Shown here piece after piece: positions 8,514 through 17,080 of a stretch of DNA of 64,000 nt. Position 1 is the stretch's first letter; each line of letters starts with the position of its first letter. The position numbers and the translations under genes were made by a program. Source of the DNA: Kaiparowitsia implicata GSE-PSE-MK54-09C (GTDB taxonomy: Bacteria > Cyanobacteriota > Cyanobacteriia > Elainellales > Elainellaceae); contig JAHHHI010000068.1 of assembly GCA_019359435.1 (NCBI GenBank), positions 59,563 to 123,562 of the forward strand, read 5' to 3'. The notes beneath the pieces were generated by a model, which saw only the letters and a list, made by a program, of their open reading frames with translations, made no database searches and was not told where the DNA came from.

Positions 8514-9242
8514 TCAAGAGGGCTGTTCCAATTCTTTTTCGAGTTCGGCTGACTGGTGGAGTTGCCAACCCGCGCGCGCTAGGCGATCGCCCACTTGCTG
8601 TTGCCATTGCGCCAAGCTGTGTTCAAACTCAGGAGTTTGAAGACCCCGACGCCAGAGAATTAGAGCGTCTTCTTCGGGATCGTGATAGTAGCGGCGGCGG
8701 CGACCAATACTTTCAAATCCAAACTGTGTATACAGTGCGATCGCCCCTGCATTCGACGGGCGCACCTCTAGCGTGATCCACGCCATCGACCGCCGCCAGC
8801 TAGCCCAGAGCAGCGCCCACAGCAGCGCTTGCCCTAGCCCCTGCCGCCGATAGTCGGGATCAACCATCAAAATCGTGATATGCGCTTCTTCTAGAACTGT
8901 CCACAGGCAACCCAGCGCCAGCAACGGAGAATCTGGGGAAGTCTCAGGCAACGACTGGGAGGACTGCAGCGAGACTGAGCGTCCCGACTGACCATCAACC
9001 GACTGACCATCAACCGACTGACCATCAACCGACTGAGCCCCGAGGTCAACCCCACACTCATGGGATTGACCCACCTCAGCAGCTAGAGGAGATCGGTTGC
9101 TACCGCGCTGGAGCGCCAACAGTATTCCATTTGGGCTGTTCACTTCTCGCAAATAGCCCGACGCGGTCCACATGCCACCCAGACAGCGCTGATCAAGGTC
9201 AACCGCAGCGGCGACCAGCGCAGAAGTAAGTGGGGTCAGCAT
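8514..9242 (-). CDS. rimI: Ribosomal-protein-S18-alanine N-acetyltransferase RimI-like (GNAT)
   Basis: GNAT acetyltransferase. Motif A is DPDYRRQGLGQALL and motif B WITLEVRPSNAGAIALYTQFGFE, followed by RRRYYHDPEEDALILW, all typical of RimI, which acetylates the N-terminal Ala of S18. The ATG giving MLTPLTSALVAAAVDLDQR is preferred; an upstream ATG at 9293 would add 17 residues. A Ser/Gln-rich insertion containing (VDGQS)n interrupts the domain between strands beta3 and beta4 and comes from a 15-bp tandem repeat. The protein also carries a C-terminal extension of about 35 residues. Confidence 0.85.
   Translation of the reverse strand: MLTPLTSALVAAAVDLDQRCLGGMWTASGYLREVNSPNGILLALQRGSNRSPLAAEVGQSHECGVDLGAQSVDGQSVDGQSVDGQSGRSVSLQSSQSLPETSPDSPLLALGCLWTVLEEAHITILMVDPDYRRQGLGQALLWALLWASWRRSMAWITLEVRPSNAGAIALYTQFGFESIGRRRRYYHDPEEDALILWRRGLQTPEFEHSLAQWQQQVGDRLARAGWQLHQSAELEKELEQPS
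8985..9036. repeat. 15-bp tandem repeat inside rimI
   Basis: CGACTGACCATCAAC is repeated three times exactly (8985, 9000, 9015) plus a partial fourth. In frame it encodes repeated VDGQS. Copy number is expected to vary between strains. Confidence 0.95.
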
Positions 9243-9293
9243 GAGGTCTGCCACGGTGGGAGATCTAGTGCGAGAAGTACAAGGGAAAGGCAA

Positions 9294-9632
9294 TGCACCG
9301 ACTACTTAGTAGCGCTTTATCGCAGTAGGTAAGTCAATTGCCAGAATCTAAATTGTGCATAGAAGAAGCACAGCCCCGGATTGTACACTGGATTAGGAGT
9401 TTCACTCTGTTACTCGATTTAGTGCTCAATTCATTAGTGCTCAGTTCAGGTTGTCCAGAAACGTTTTTTGCAAACGTTTTCTAGAAGTGTCTTTCAGCTC
9501 GTCTGCCGGATAATTCCTTAAGGTGTCTGGCAGAATTAATCCGGCTGCGCCAAGCTTCCGTCGATGTACGCTTAATGCTGATTCAAAACTGCTCATCCGT
9601 CATCTCAGAACTGTTCTAAGGACTATCGCCTA
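9294..9632. promoter_or_regulatory. lysA upstream region with tandem and inverted repeats
   Basis: Between divergent rimI and lysA. TTAGTGCTCAATTCA (9419-9433) is followed at once by TTAGTGCTCAGTTCA (9434-9448), a 15-bp direct repeat with one mismatch. Ten bases on, GAAACGTTTTTTGCAAACGTTTTC (9458-9481) forms an inverted repeat around AAACGTTT. Either could be an operator for lysA; no known site is recognised. Confidence 0.4.
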
Positions 9633-11084
9633 ATGGTTTCAACGCCTCCTGCCGCGACGCACAACTCCGGTCGTCAGTATGTGCCCGATGTGCCCGAATC
9701 GGTTTTAGATCAAGCTTCACCCAACCAATTTCTGATGCCGCTGACGGCGCAGGTGAACGGTAAGGATCACCTAGAGATTGGCGGTTGTGATGTGGTGACG
9801 CTGGTGCAGCAGTTTGGGTCGCCGCTGTATGTCTTAGACGAAGCAACGTTGCGGGCGGCTTGTCGGCAATATCGACAGGCGTTTCAGCGGCATTATCCGG
9901 GAGAGTCGCTAGTTATCTATGCATCGAAGGCGTGGAACTGCCTAGCGGTGTGTGCGATCGCCGCGAGTGAAGGCTTGGGGCTGGATGTGGTGTCGGGGGG
10001 GGAGTTGCACACGGCGCTGACGGCGGGTGTTGATCCCAGTGTGATCTACTTGCATGGCAACAATAAGTCAGTAGATGAATTGCAGATGGCGATCGCCACT
10101 GGCATCACCATTGTGGTCGACAACTGGCTAGAGCTCGAAACCCTGGTGGAGCTGGCCAAGGCAACCTCGGCAGCGGACGAATCACCCCAAGCCCCCGTAC
10201 GCATTATGCTGCGGCTTACCCCCGGCATTGAGTGCCACACCCATGACTACATTCGCACGGGGCATTTAGACAGCAAATTTGGCTTTGACCCTGACCAAAT
10301 TGAATCCGTGTTTGCGTTTGTGCAACAGCATTCGACCGTGCTGCACTGTGTCGGGCTGCACGCCCACATCGGCTCTCAAATTTTTGAGCTACAGCCCCAT
10401 CAGGATTTAGCAGGGGTGTTGGTGCAATGGTTGGTTAAGGCAGCAGACTATGGGCTGACGCTAGAGGAGCTAGACATTGGCGGCGGGCTGGGCATTCGCT
10501 ACACCGAGTCAGATGACCCACCCAGCATCGACCAATGGACGCAGGTAATTTGCAAGGCGGTGGTGGACGCTTGTGGCGATCGCCAGATTCCCCTCCCTAA
10601 GCTAATTGCCGAACCCGGGCGATCGCTCATTGGTTCTGCTTGCGTCACTGCCTATACCCTAGGCAGCCAGAAAACCGTCCCTGGCATTCGAACCTATGTC
10701 ACTGTTGATGGTGGCATGTCTGACAACCCCCGCCCCATTACCTATCAATCGCTCTATCGCACCGTCGTGGCCAACCGCATGTCTGCTCCCATGACCGAAG
10801 CCGTCACGGTGGCCGGCAAACATTGTGAATCTGGCGATGTGCTGATTAAAGATGCCACCTTGCCACCCACTCACCCCGGCGATATTCTCGTCGTGATGGG
10901 CACAGGCGCCTACAATTACAGCATGGCATCTAACTACAATCGCCTGCCGCGCCCAGCATCGGTATTGGTCGGTGAAGGGGATGCCAGTCTAATATTGCGA
11001 CGAGAAACCTATGCCGACTTGCTAGCCCATGACTGCCTCCCTCATCGGCTTACCCGTCCCCCGTCTGAGGGTAGTGGTAGTTAG
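9633..11084 (+). CDS. lysA: Diaminopimelate decarboxylase
   Basis: PLP-dependent fold-type III decarboxylase converting meso-diaminopimelate to L-lysine. The PLP lysine is Lys99 in VIYASKAW; HAHIGSQI, GGGLGIRY, EPGRSLIG, VDGGMSDNPRP and the substrate-binding CESGDVL are all present. 483 residues, with about 40 extra N-terminal residues usual in cyanobacteria. It is followed by cdaA and uppS on the same strand with a 374-bp gap, a grouping that ties lysine/peptidoglycan precursor flow to c-di-AMP and lipid carrier synthesis. Confidence 0.96.
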   Translation: MVSTPPAATHNSGRQYVPDVPESVLDQASPNQFLMPLTAQVNGKDHLEIGGCDVVTLVQQFGSPLYVLDEATLRAACRQYRQAFQRHYPGESLVIYASKAWNCLAVCAIAASEGLGLDVVSGGELHTALTAGVDPSVIYLHGNNKSVDELQMAIATGITIVVDNWLELETLVELAKATSAADESPQAPVRIMLRLTPGIECHTHDYIRTGHLDSKFGFDPDQIESVFAFVQQHSTVLHCVGLHAHIGSQIFELQPHQDLAGVLVQWLVKAADYGLTLEELDIGGGLGIRYTESDDPPSIDQWTQVICKAVVDACGDRQIPLPKLIAEPGRSLIGSACVTAYTLGSQKTVPGIRTYVTVDGGMSDNPRPITYQSLYRTVVANRMSAPMTEAVTVAGKHCESGDVLIKDATLPPTHPGDILVVMGTGAYNYSMASNYNRLPRPASVLVGEGDASLILRRETYADLLAHDCLPHRLTRPPSEGSGS

Positions 11085-11458
11085 ATGAGGGCTTACGGCT
11101 ACCCGTCTAAGTAGGCTGGGGCTAGGTAGCATGGAGTCAGGATGGGAACGGTTCATTCGCCTATCGGGCTCTATCGGCGGCTGCAATTTCTGCCCTGTAG
11201 AGTTTCGCTAGAATTTTGATTCGGATTAGAGAGCAGCATTTATAATCGCAGCGTCTAGGGATAGGTTCAGTCTGCGGGTTTCATGGGACGCATTGGGTGG
11301 CTAAGCGATCGCACGTTGAGCTGTCTATTGACAATGCCCTCCCGTAACAATGCCCTCCCGAACGCATTCATTGACGCTGCTTAGTAGGAATGAGCGATCG
11401 CACTCTGAATAACCCTTGCGGGTTAATGGAGCATTAGACCAAATCCAAACCAAATCTA
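11085..11458. other. lysA-cdaA intergenic region with a 16-bp tandem duplication
   Basis: ACAATGCCCTCCCGTA at 11331-11346 is repeated as ACAATGCCCTCCCGAA at 11347-11362. Two HIP1-like octamers flank it. No terminator with a clear T-run and no gene were seen; it may hold the cdaA promoter. Confidence 0.5.
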
Positions 11459-12400
11459 ATGGGTTTTCCGCTGAGGCAATGGTTGGCAAATTTGGGCTGG
11501 ACGCAGTCTCTGCTGCCGTTCATAGATCTGCTCCTGGTCTTGATATTGACCTACATGGTGCTGATCATCATCGGTGAGCGACGAACCCTATGGATGGTTC
11601 GAGGGCTGATTTTGCTGATGCTAGCCTCTGCTCTCAGCAATGCAATTGGGCTGCAATTGCTCAGCTTTGTGCTAGAAAAACTGGTAATTGGCTCAGCAGT
11701 CGCCATGGCGTTTATGCTGCAAAGCGAGTTTCGTCGCTTGTTAGAGCAGTTAGGGCGAGGAGAGATTTTGCAACTGCTGCGCTCTACCGAAGAAGCTATC
11801 CCCAAGCCCGACAGCGTGATTGACGAAATTGTGGATGCGGTGAAGGAGCTATCGCAAAACCGCACAGGCGCGCTGATTGTGCTAGAAACCAGTCGGCCTA
11901 TAGACGAACGCGACTTTTCAGTACCCGGCGTCCGAATCAACGCCGAAGTCTCAAAAGAGATGCTGCAAACCATCTTTCAAACCGCGACTCTGCTGCATGA
12001 CGGCGCGGTACTGATTCGGGGTTCGCGCATTATTGCAGCAGGGGTAATTTTGCCACTGTCGGAGCGCAGCGCCTCACGCCAGTTGGGTACCCGCCATCGT
12101 GCCGCAATGGGCATTACCGAGCGGGTCGAAAACTGTCTATGCGTGGTGGTTTCTGAAGAAACAGGGTCAATTTCTCTAGCAGAACGGGGTATCCTAAACC
12201 GACCCCTGACCAGCAGCAAACTCAGAGAACTGCTCACCGATCGCTTTTCGCAGTCGAGCGATCGCGAACCTGTGGCCCCGCAGTTGCGAACGCTGGGGCG
12301 TCAACTTCGCGATAGAGTGAAGTCGGTTCTGCCGAGAAAATCTCGCGTTTCATCGTCGGCCTCCCGGAGACATAATGACAGCAAAGCAAAGCGCTCTTAA
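11459..12400 (+). CDS. cdaA: Diadenylate cyclase CdaA (c-di-AMP synthase)
   Basis: Makes cyclic di-AMP from two ATP at the inner face of the plasma membrane. Three N-terminal transmembrane segments (about residues 17-38, 46-65, 68-85) precede a DisA_N domain with the catalytic DGA at 181-183 (LLHDGAVLI) and GTRHRAA at 210-216. A basic Ser-rich tail of about 40 residues follows. The 3' end overlaps uppS by 26 bp, so the two are translationally coupled. Confidence 0.95.
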   Translation: MGFPLRQWLANLGWTQSLLPFIDLLLVLILTYMVLIIIGERRTLWMVRGLILLMLASALSNAIGLQLLSFVLEKLVIGSAVAMAFMLQSEFRRLLEQLGRGEILQLLRSTEEAIPKPDSVIDEIVDAVKELSQNRTGALIVLETSRPIDERDFSVPGVRINAEVSKEMLQTIFQTATLLHDGAVLIRGSRIIAAGVILPLSERSASRQLGTRHRAAMGITERVENCLCVVVSEETGSISLAERGILNRPLTSSKLRELLTDRFSQSSDREPVAPQLRTLGRQLRDRVKSVLPRKSRVSSSASRRHNDSKAKRS

Positions 12401-13127
12401 AGATTTGCCCCCTGACTTAGAGCCTGCACGGTTGCCCCAGCATGTGGCGGTGATTATGGATGGTAATGGTCGCTGGGCGCAGCGTCGTGGAATGCCCCGC
12501 ATTATGGGCCACCGACGTGGGGTCGACACCCTAAAAGATCTGCTGCGATGCTGCAAAGACTGGGGGATTAAGGCACTCACAGCCTATGCGTTCTCAACCG
12601 AAAACTGGGGGCGTCCACTGGAAGAAGTGGATTTTTTAATGACGTTGTTTGAGCGGGTGCTGCGAAAAGAACTGCGCGAAATGCAGGCTGAAGAAGTGCA
12701 GATTCGGTTTGCGGGCAATTTGGCAGCACTGCCGGCATCGCTCCGCCTAGAAATCGACCGCTCCATGGAGGCAACGCGCCATAACCAAGGCATTGTGTTT
12801 ACTGTGGCTACCAATTATGGCGGTCGGCAAGAAATCATTAATGCCTGCCGGGCGATCGCTCACCAAGTGCAGCAAGGCACTCTGCAACCTGATGCCGTTG
12901 ACGAAGCCTTGTTTGAGCAACATCTTTATACAGCGGGCAACAGCGACCCAGACCTGTTGATCCGCACCAGTGGTGAGATGCGCGTCAGCAACTTTTTGCT
13001 GTGGCAGCTCGCCTATTCCGAATTTTATGTAACTGACACCCTCTGGCCAGACTTTGATCGTACCGAATTTCACCAAGCACTCTGTGCGTTTCAGCAGCGC
13101 GATCGCCGATTTGGCACCCTCTCCTAA
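12375..13127 (+). CDS. uppS: Isoprenyl transferase / undecaprenyl diphosphate synthase
   Basis: cis-Prenyltransferase that builds the C55 lipid carrier for peptidoglycan. [17 protein letters not shown] holds the catalytic Asp29; [31 protein letters not shown] and [24 protein letters not shown] are all conserved. 250 residues, standard. Start overlaps the end of cdaA by 26 bp in another frame, so expression is coupled to c-di-AMP synthesis. Confidence 0.97.
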   Translation: MTAKQSALKDLPPDLEPARLPQHVAVIMDGNGRWAQRRGMPRIMGHRRGVDTLKDLLRCCKDWGIKALTAYAFSTENWGRPLEEVDFLMTLFERVLRKELREMQAEEVQIRFAGNLAALPASLRLEIDRSMEATRHNQGIVFTVATNYGGRQEIINACRAIAHQVQQGTLQPDAVDEALFEQHLYTAGNSDPDLLIRTSGEMRVSNFLLWQLAYSEFYVTDTLWPDFDRTEFHQALCAFQQRDRRFGTLS

Positions 13128-13300
13128 AAGCGTCCCAAACTCTGGTGAAATGTCAGTTCGACATAATTCCTAAAACTTTGCTGCCTGCGTTGCGAGTAAT
13201 ACGGTTTCGCGTTGTTTCAGCTTATCCCCACTAACTGGTGCTCTTAAAACCTAGAGCCTCCGCTCTAGCATAATCAGCGTCATACCCGAGCGAGCTAAGC

Positions 13301-13573
13301 TTAGGGGCCACTGAAAATGACCTGATCCAAATCTTGACGACTCAGAGAGTATTTGAAGGAGCGCACCACATCAGATCCATCACGACCTGCGCCGACATAG
13401 CGCACCGTTAACTCCTCCGCTTCCATTATGATTTCTGCGTCCCACCCTATTCTGGCAACGAGCCAGCGGTGCAAGTCGGATTGATCTTGCTGGCAGCCCT
13501 GAGATGTCAGCCAGGCCTCAATTTCGGGCAACGGGTGATTGTAGAGAGGAGTTTCTGCGGGAGGAAGTGTCAT
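13301..13573 (-). CDS. DUF3143 domain-containing protein
   Basis: 90-residue cyanobacterial protein of unknown role. The family blocks LYNHPLPEIEAWLTSQGC, DLHRWLVARIGWDAEI, ELTVRYV and RSFKYSLSRQDLDQVIFSGP are all present. It lies downstream of a J-domain gene on the same strand (160-bp gap). The conserved pairing suggests the two act together, but no function is established. Confidence 0.85.
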   Translation of the reverse strand: MTLPPAETPLYNHPLPEIEAWLTSQGCQQDQSDLHRWLVARIGWDAEIIMEAEELTVRYVGAGRDGSDVVRSFKYSLSRQDLDQVIFSGP

Positions 13574-13733
13574 AGAGAGGGATTCTTAACCGTTCGAGTA
13601 AATTTTGAGTAAGTTAGGCCAATGGTTTGGGACTAGGGAAGGCGGAACAGAGCATGGGCAGAGGGAGTAGTTTTTCTCGGTTGAGACCGAGTCAAACTGG
13701 GTTGACTTGCTTGTGGAGCTGGCTATTGGACTA

Positions 13734-14294
13734 TTAAGACATGGGCTCATCGTCGGCCGTTTGCACCGGTCGCGGATCAATCGGCACGGCGACAGAACGC
13801 GAGCGGTCTTGCCACTGTTGCACAGCAGCCTGCCCCGTATTCAACCCGTCGAACGAGCGAACTGCACTAGGGCCGCGTGTGATGCCAATTGCTACGACCA
13901 GAATTAAACAGCCTACAAACGTCACACCCAGTATGAACAGAGCGAATAGCTCGCCTGCGGAAAGGGGGCGATCGCTCGGCTCCTGAAATTTGGGCGATCG
14001 CCTCTGCCTGCTTGCCGTTGCAGGCGCATCCAGGTTCCACGCTGACTGCATCACCCGCACTCGTCCGTAGCCATGTGCCAAATCGTACGCAGCCCTCCGA
14101 TCAGGACTGCTAAGCGTAGCATAGGCTTCGTTTAAGTCCTGGAACTTAGCGATCGCCACCGCCGCTGGAAGAGTCGTCGTATCAGGATGATAGAGTTTAC
14201 TCATCTCCCGATAGGCTCGACGAATATCCTGCACAGACGCATCCGTCGTTACGCCTAAAAAGCTGTAGTAATTGATGCCGTATTCTTCTGGCAA
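13734..14294 (-). CDS. Membrane-anchored J-domain protein
   Basis: 186 residues. An N-terminal J domain (residues 8-70) has the HPD tripeptide (YHPDTTT) needed to stimulate an Hsp70 ATPase. A linker leads to one transmembrane segment (LFALFILGVTFVGCLILVVAI, about 118-138) and a short C-terminal domain. It is not a full DnaJ: no Gly/Phe or zinc-finger region. It probably brings a DnaK to a membrane. Likely cotranscribed with the DUF3143 gene. Confidence 0.85.
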   Translation of the reverse strand: MPEEYGINYYSFLGVTTDASVQDIRRAYREMSKLYHPDTTTLPAAVAIAKFQDLNEAYATLSSPDRRAAYDLAHGYGRVRVMQSAWNLDAPATASRQRRSPKFQEPSDRPLSAGELFALFILGVTFVGCLILVVAIGITRGPSAVRSFDGLNTGQAAVQQWQDRSRSVAVPIDPRPVQTADDEPMS

Positions 14295-15102
14295 TCCTCA
14301 CCCTCCCACTATGGAGTCGCCCCTTCCCTGCAACAATTAAATTGGCGAGTGCAGAAAAAATCACTTGAACCACACGCCCAACTCAGCAGTTGGTTGGGGA
14401 ATAAGCTCGTCATACAACCGACTTAAAACAGTAGAAATCACCCAAAACCAAGAGTTTGAGGATCTTTCCCTAACCTAAGGCACTCAATGACACTCGCCAA
14501 ATCCAAGTGATTGCTACGTTATTTTAACGGAATCTGCTTGCCCTCGCCGTGGATCTCCACTCAGTCCAAGTTAAAACGTTAGCCCTGGCTCAGGAGGCTA
14601 ATTTGTGTCCTGCCGCTCTGATAATTTTCGCTAGTGGTATTCAAAGAATGATGGCTGCGCTCATGCCCCACCTATTATTTCCCATCTAGGACAACCCAAT
14701 TTTAAATAGGACAACCCAATTTTAAATCCCTCTTAATCAACGCCAGTTTGGCAAATGCATAAAACCGAACTGACGTTATATCAGCATGAAGTTAGGACAA
14801 GCTCAAATCCCTTAAACAATCTCTCTCACCTTCAAACCAGGATGGAAACTGAGATTTTTGCCGATTGTCATGTGAGCAGTTCCAAACGTCACCGCACCCT
14901 TGGCGCAACTCGCACATGGCACTTGCTTGCTTTTAGCAAATAAACGGGAATACTCGTTTGAAACGCTCATGTCTTGAGATAGTTTGTTTGGTTCACATCT
15001 CTGTATTATCGGAGACCTGGACTACCACCTGTCAGAGAGATGTCGGGCGATCGCCCGAATTGGTGATTGGTGAAAATAGGGCGATCGCCAAACGGGGTGT
15101 AT
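14295..15102. other. Intergenic region with repeat fragments
   Basis: About 800 bp between divergent genes. It contains a perfect 20-bp tandem duplication (14688-14727), a family-A right end (CCGAACTGACGTTA, 14763-14776) and a degenerate AAGCTCAAA left-end fragment near 14801. Short open frames here have no recognisable motif. Two HIP1 octamers precede the next gene. Confidence 0.55.
14688..14727. repeat. Perfect 20-bp tandem duplication
   Basis: AGGACAACCCAATTTTAAAT occurs twice back to back (14688-14707, 14708-14727). Non-coding; likely a slippage or recombination product. Confidence 0.95.
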
Positions 15103-16161
15103 ATGGCAAATCAAGAGCATCTCTTGCGGTTAAAACAAGGCGCTTCAACCTGGAACCACTGGCGCGAAATGAATCAAGCTAACCCAAACCTCGCCGCCTC
15201 GACCTCAAACCGAGCGAACCTACGAGAAGCAGCCCTCAACCAGGCAAACCTGCAAGACGGTGCGCTCAGCTACGTAGACTTGTGCATGGCAGATTTGCGG
15301 CAGGCCGACTTGTGTCGTGCCAACCTCAAAGAAGCGATTCTCTACACAACTGATCTGCAGCAAGCCAATCTGCAAGAGGCCAACTTACTGGGCGCAGACC
15401 TGCGCGAGGCCAACCTAGCAGATTCTAATCTAAGCCGCGCCAACTTGACCTTGGCAACCTTGGCTATGGCTGACCTACGCCACGCCAATCTACGTGAAGC
15501 CATTCTCGAAAAGGCTAACCTTAATCACGCCAACCTCAGCCACGCCGATCTCTCCCTGGCTAATTTGCGAGACGCCAACCTCAATCGTGCCAACCTGCAC
15601 CAAGCCCGTCTATATACCGCCAATCTTAGTCAGGCCCATCTCTACGGCACCAACCTCAGCCAAGCGGACTTGCGCGAAGCGACGCTGACCCAAGCCAACC
15701 TACGCGAAGTCGATCTGCGCCAGACCAACCTCAGTCTGGCAATTTTATCGCTCGCAAACTTAATCGGAGCCACCCTATACTACGCGAATGCATCTCGCGC
15801 TAATCTCAGCATGGCAAACCTTTGCATGGCAAACCTAAGCCATGCCACTCTCATTGATGCCACCCTGATCGGCACTAACCTGATTGGCGCTAACCTTTAT
15901 TCAGCCAATCTTCGAGGCGCTAATTTCACTGAAGCGGATGTGAGAGAAGCGTCGCTCACTCAAGCCAATCTAACCTATGCCAAGCTAGGCCGGGCCAACT
16001 TTGGCATGGCTAATCTTAGCAATGCAAACCTGCAAAATGCAGACCTGCGAGGTGCAAACTTGCGACAAGCCAATTTGTGGAACGCTAATTTAAACGGCGC
16101 ACAGCTCGAACACGCTATCTTGCCCGATGGCTTTGACTTAGCTGTAGAACAAGCAACGTGA
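15103..16161 (+). CDS. Pentapeptide-repeat protein
   Basis: 352 residues from the ATG at 15103, which has GGGG six bases upstream; a TTG at 15067 would add 12 residues. The N-terminus HLLRLKQGASTWNHWREMNQ is the leader common to cyanobacterial pentapeptide proteins. From about residue 30 to the end run some 60 A(N/D)Lxx repeats, predicted to fold as a long right-handed quadrilateral beta-helix. No signal peptide or transmembrane segment. Function unknown; some relatives mimic DNA or act as scaffolds. Confidence 0.9.
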   Translation: MANQEHLLRLKQGASTWNHWREMNQANPNLAASTSNRANLREAALNQANLQDGALSYVDLCMADLRQADLCRANLKEAILYTTDLQQANLQEANLLGADLREANLADSNLSRANLTLATLAMADLRHANLREAILEKANLNHANLSHADLSLANLRDANLNRANLHQARLYTANLSQAHLYGTNLSQADLREATLTQANLREVDLRQTNLSLAILSLANLIGATLYYANASRANLSMANLCMANLSHATLIDATLIGTNLIGANLYSANLRGANFTEADVREASLTQANLTYAKLGRANFGMANLSNANLQNADLRGANLRQANLWNANLNGAQLEHAILPDGFDLAVEQAT

Positions 16162-16565
16162 GTTCGAGAGACGCAAGAACCTCTTTAACCGAACTGAGAT
16201 TTTAAGGCTGAGATTTCAAGAGTTCAGGACTCGACTCGGCACAGCTCCCACATCAAATGCTTACGTTTTAGGTAATCCTACCGTAGGACATGACTAAGTA
16301 AAGAGAGGTCAACGCCTAATCATGACTTGTTTAGAGTTATCGTACTTCATTCTGTAACAACTAGCTCAAGGCTTGTTTGGTGCGTGTGAGAGGATTTTAG
16401 AGAAGTATTGAGAGATTCGTCTTAGCCCCCTTGGACGTACCCTCAGCAAATGCCCTAGTCTTTACTTAGTTTTTCGAGCCAACTTTGGTTATTTGCCCGG
16501 ATCTGCATTAGCAGAACCATAGGCCAATATAGGGTTGAAAGGTCGCATCTATCAAAAGAGGGATT

Positions 16566-16709
16566 ATGAGTTTTCTAGTTTCTGCCATTGTTCTACTGTC
16601 TTCATTTGCTGCTAGCGCTTCTACCCTAATGTCTGTTGAATCAGCACGCATGGGCGACATGCAAATGAAGAACCCCCCTTGCACGCCTGCTTATGTGGAG
16701 TGCCAGTAA
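16566..16709 (+). CDS. Small putative secreted peptide (47 aa)
   Basis: The ORF starts ATG after AAAGAGGGATT, a good ribosome-binding site. Residues 1-19 (MSFLVSAIVLLSSFAASAS) look like a signal peptide with an Ala-X-Ala cut. The mature part is short, Met-rich in the middle, and ends NPPCTPAYVECQ with two cysteines eight residues apart that could form a disulphide. A clear terminator lies 150 bp downstream. I do not recognise a family. Proteomic or transcript evidence would be needed to call it real. Confidence 0.45.
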   Translation: MSFLVSAIVLLSSFAASASTLMSVESARMGDMQMKNPPCTPAYVECQ

Positions 16710-16859
16710 GAAGCCTTGTTCAGATAATCAAATCCTGGTCTGCAAAGGAACACAGGTAGGTTGCTCACAGTCAATGTAAACCATGTGTTATTTAGTCTTT
16801 AAGGATTAAAAGCCCCTCTCAATTAATCCTGCTGACATTTAACTAAACTGAAACCTCAT

Positions 16860-16904
16860 AGCCCATTTGTTCCAGCCCTAAACACTAGAACAAGTGGGCT
16901 TTTT
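16860..16904 (+). terminator. Rho-independent terminator
   Basis: AGCCCATTTGTTC (16860-16872) pairs with GAACAAGTGGGCT (16888-16900) with one G-U pair, followed by TTTT. The only upstream plus-strand ORF within 600 bp is the 47-codon ORF at 16566, suggesting a short transcription unit there (an mRNA or a small RNA). Confidence 0.8.
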
Positions 16905-17080
16905 GGTGCTGAGTATTAGCAGATTTGGAACATCCCATAAAGCGCGATATTCCAAAACGTTTGGATTTAGACCGCAGATCAGATCAGGAGCCGTATATTT
17001 CGACAGCGTCTATCGATCGGGTTGATGGTGGGTCGATGGGGTGTTTGCGCTCTGTTATATATGCTCTGTCTCTAAGCTGT

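Larger units (their letters stand above)
16162..17080. other. Intergenic region holding a short ORF and a terminator
   Basis: About 920 bp. Apart from the 47-codon ORF and terminator listed separately, it has a degenerate family-A end (CTCTTTAACCGAACTGAGAT near 16181-16200). No tRNA was found. Confidence 0.5.
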
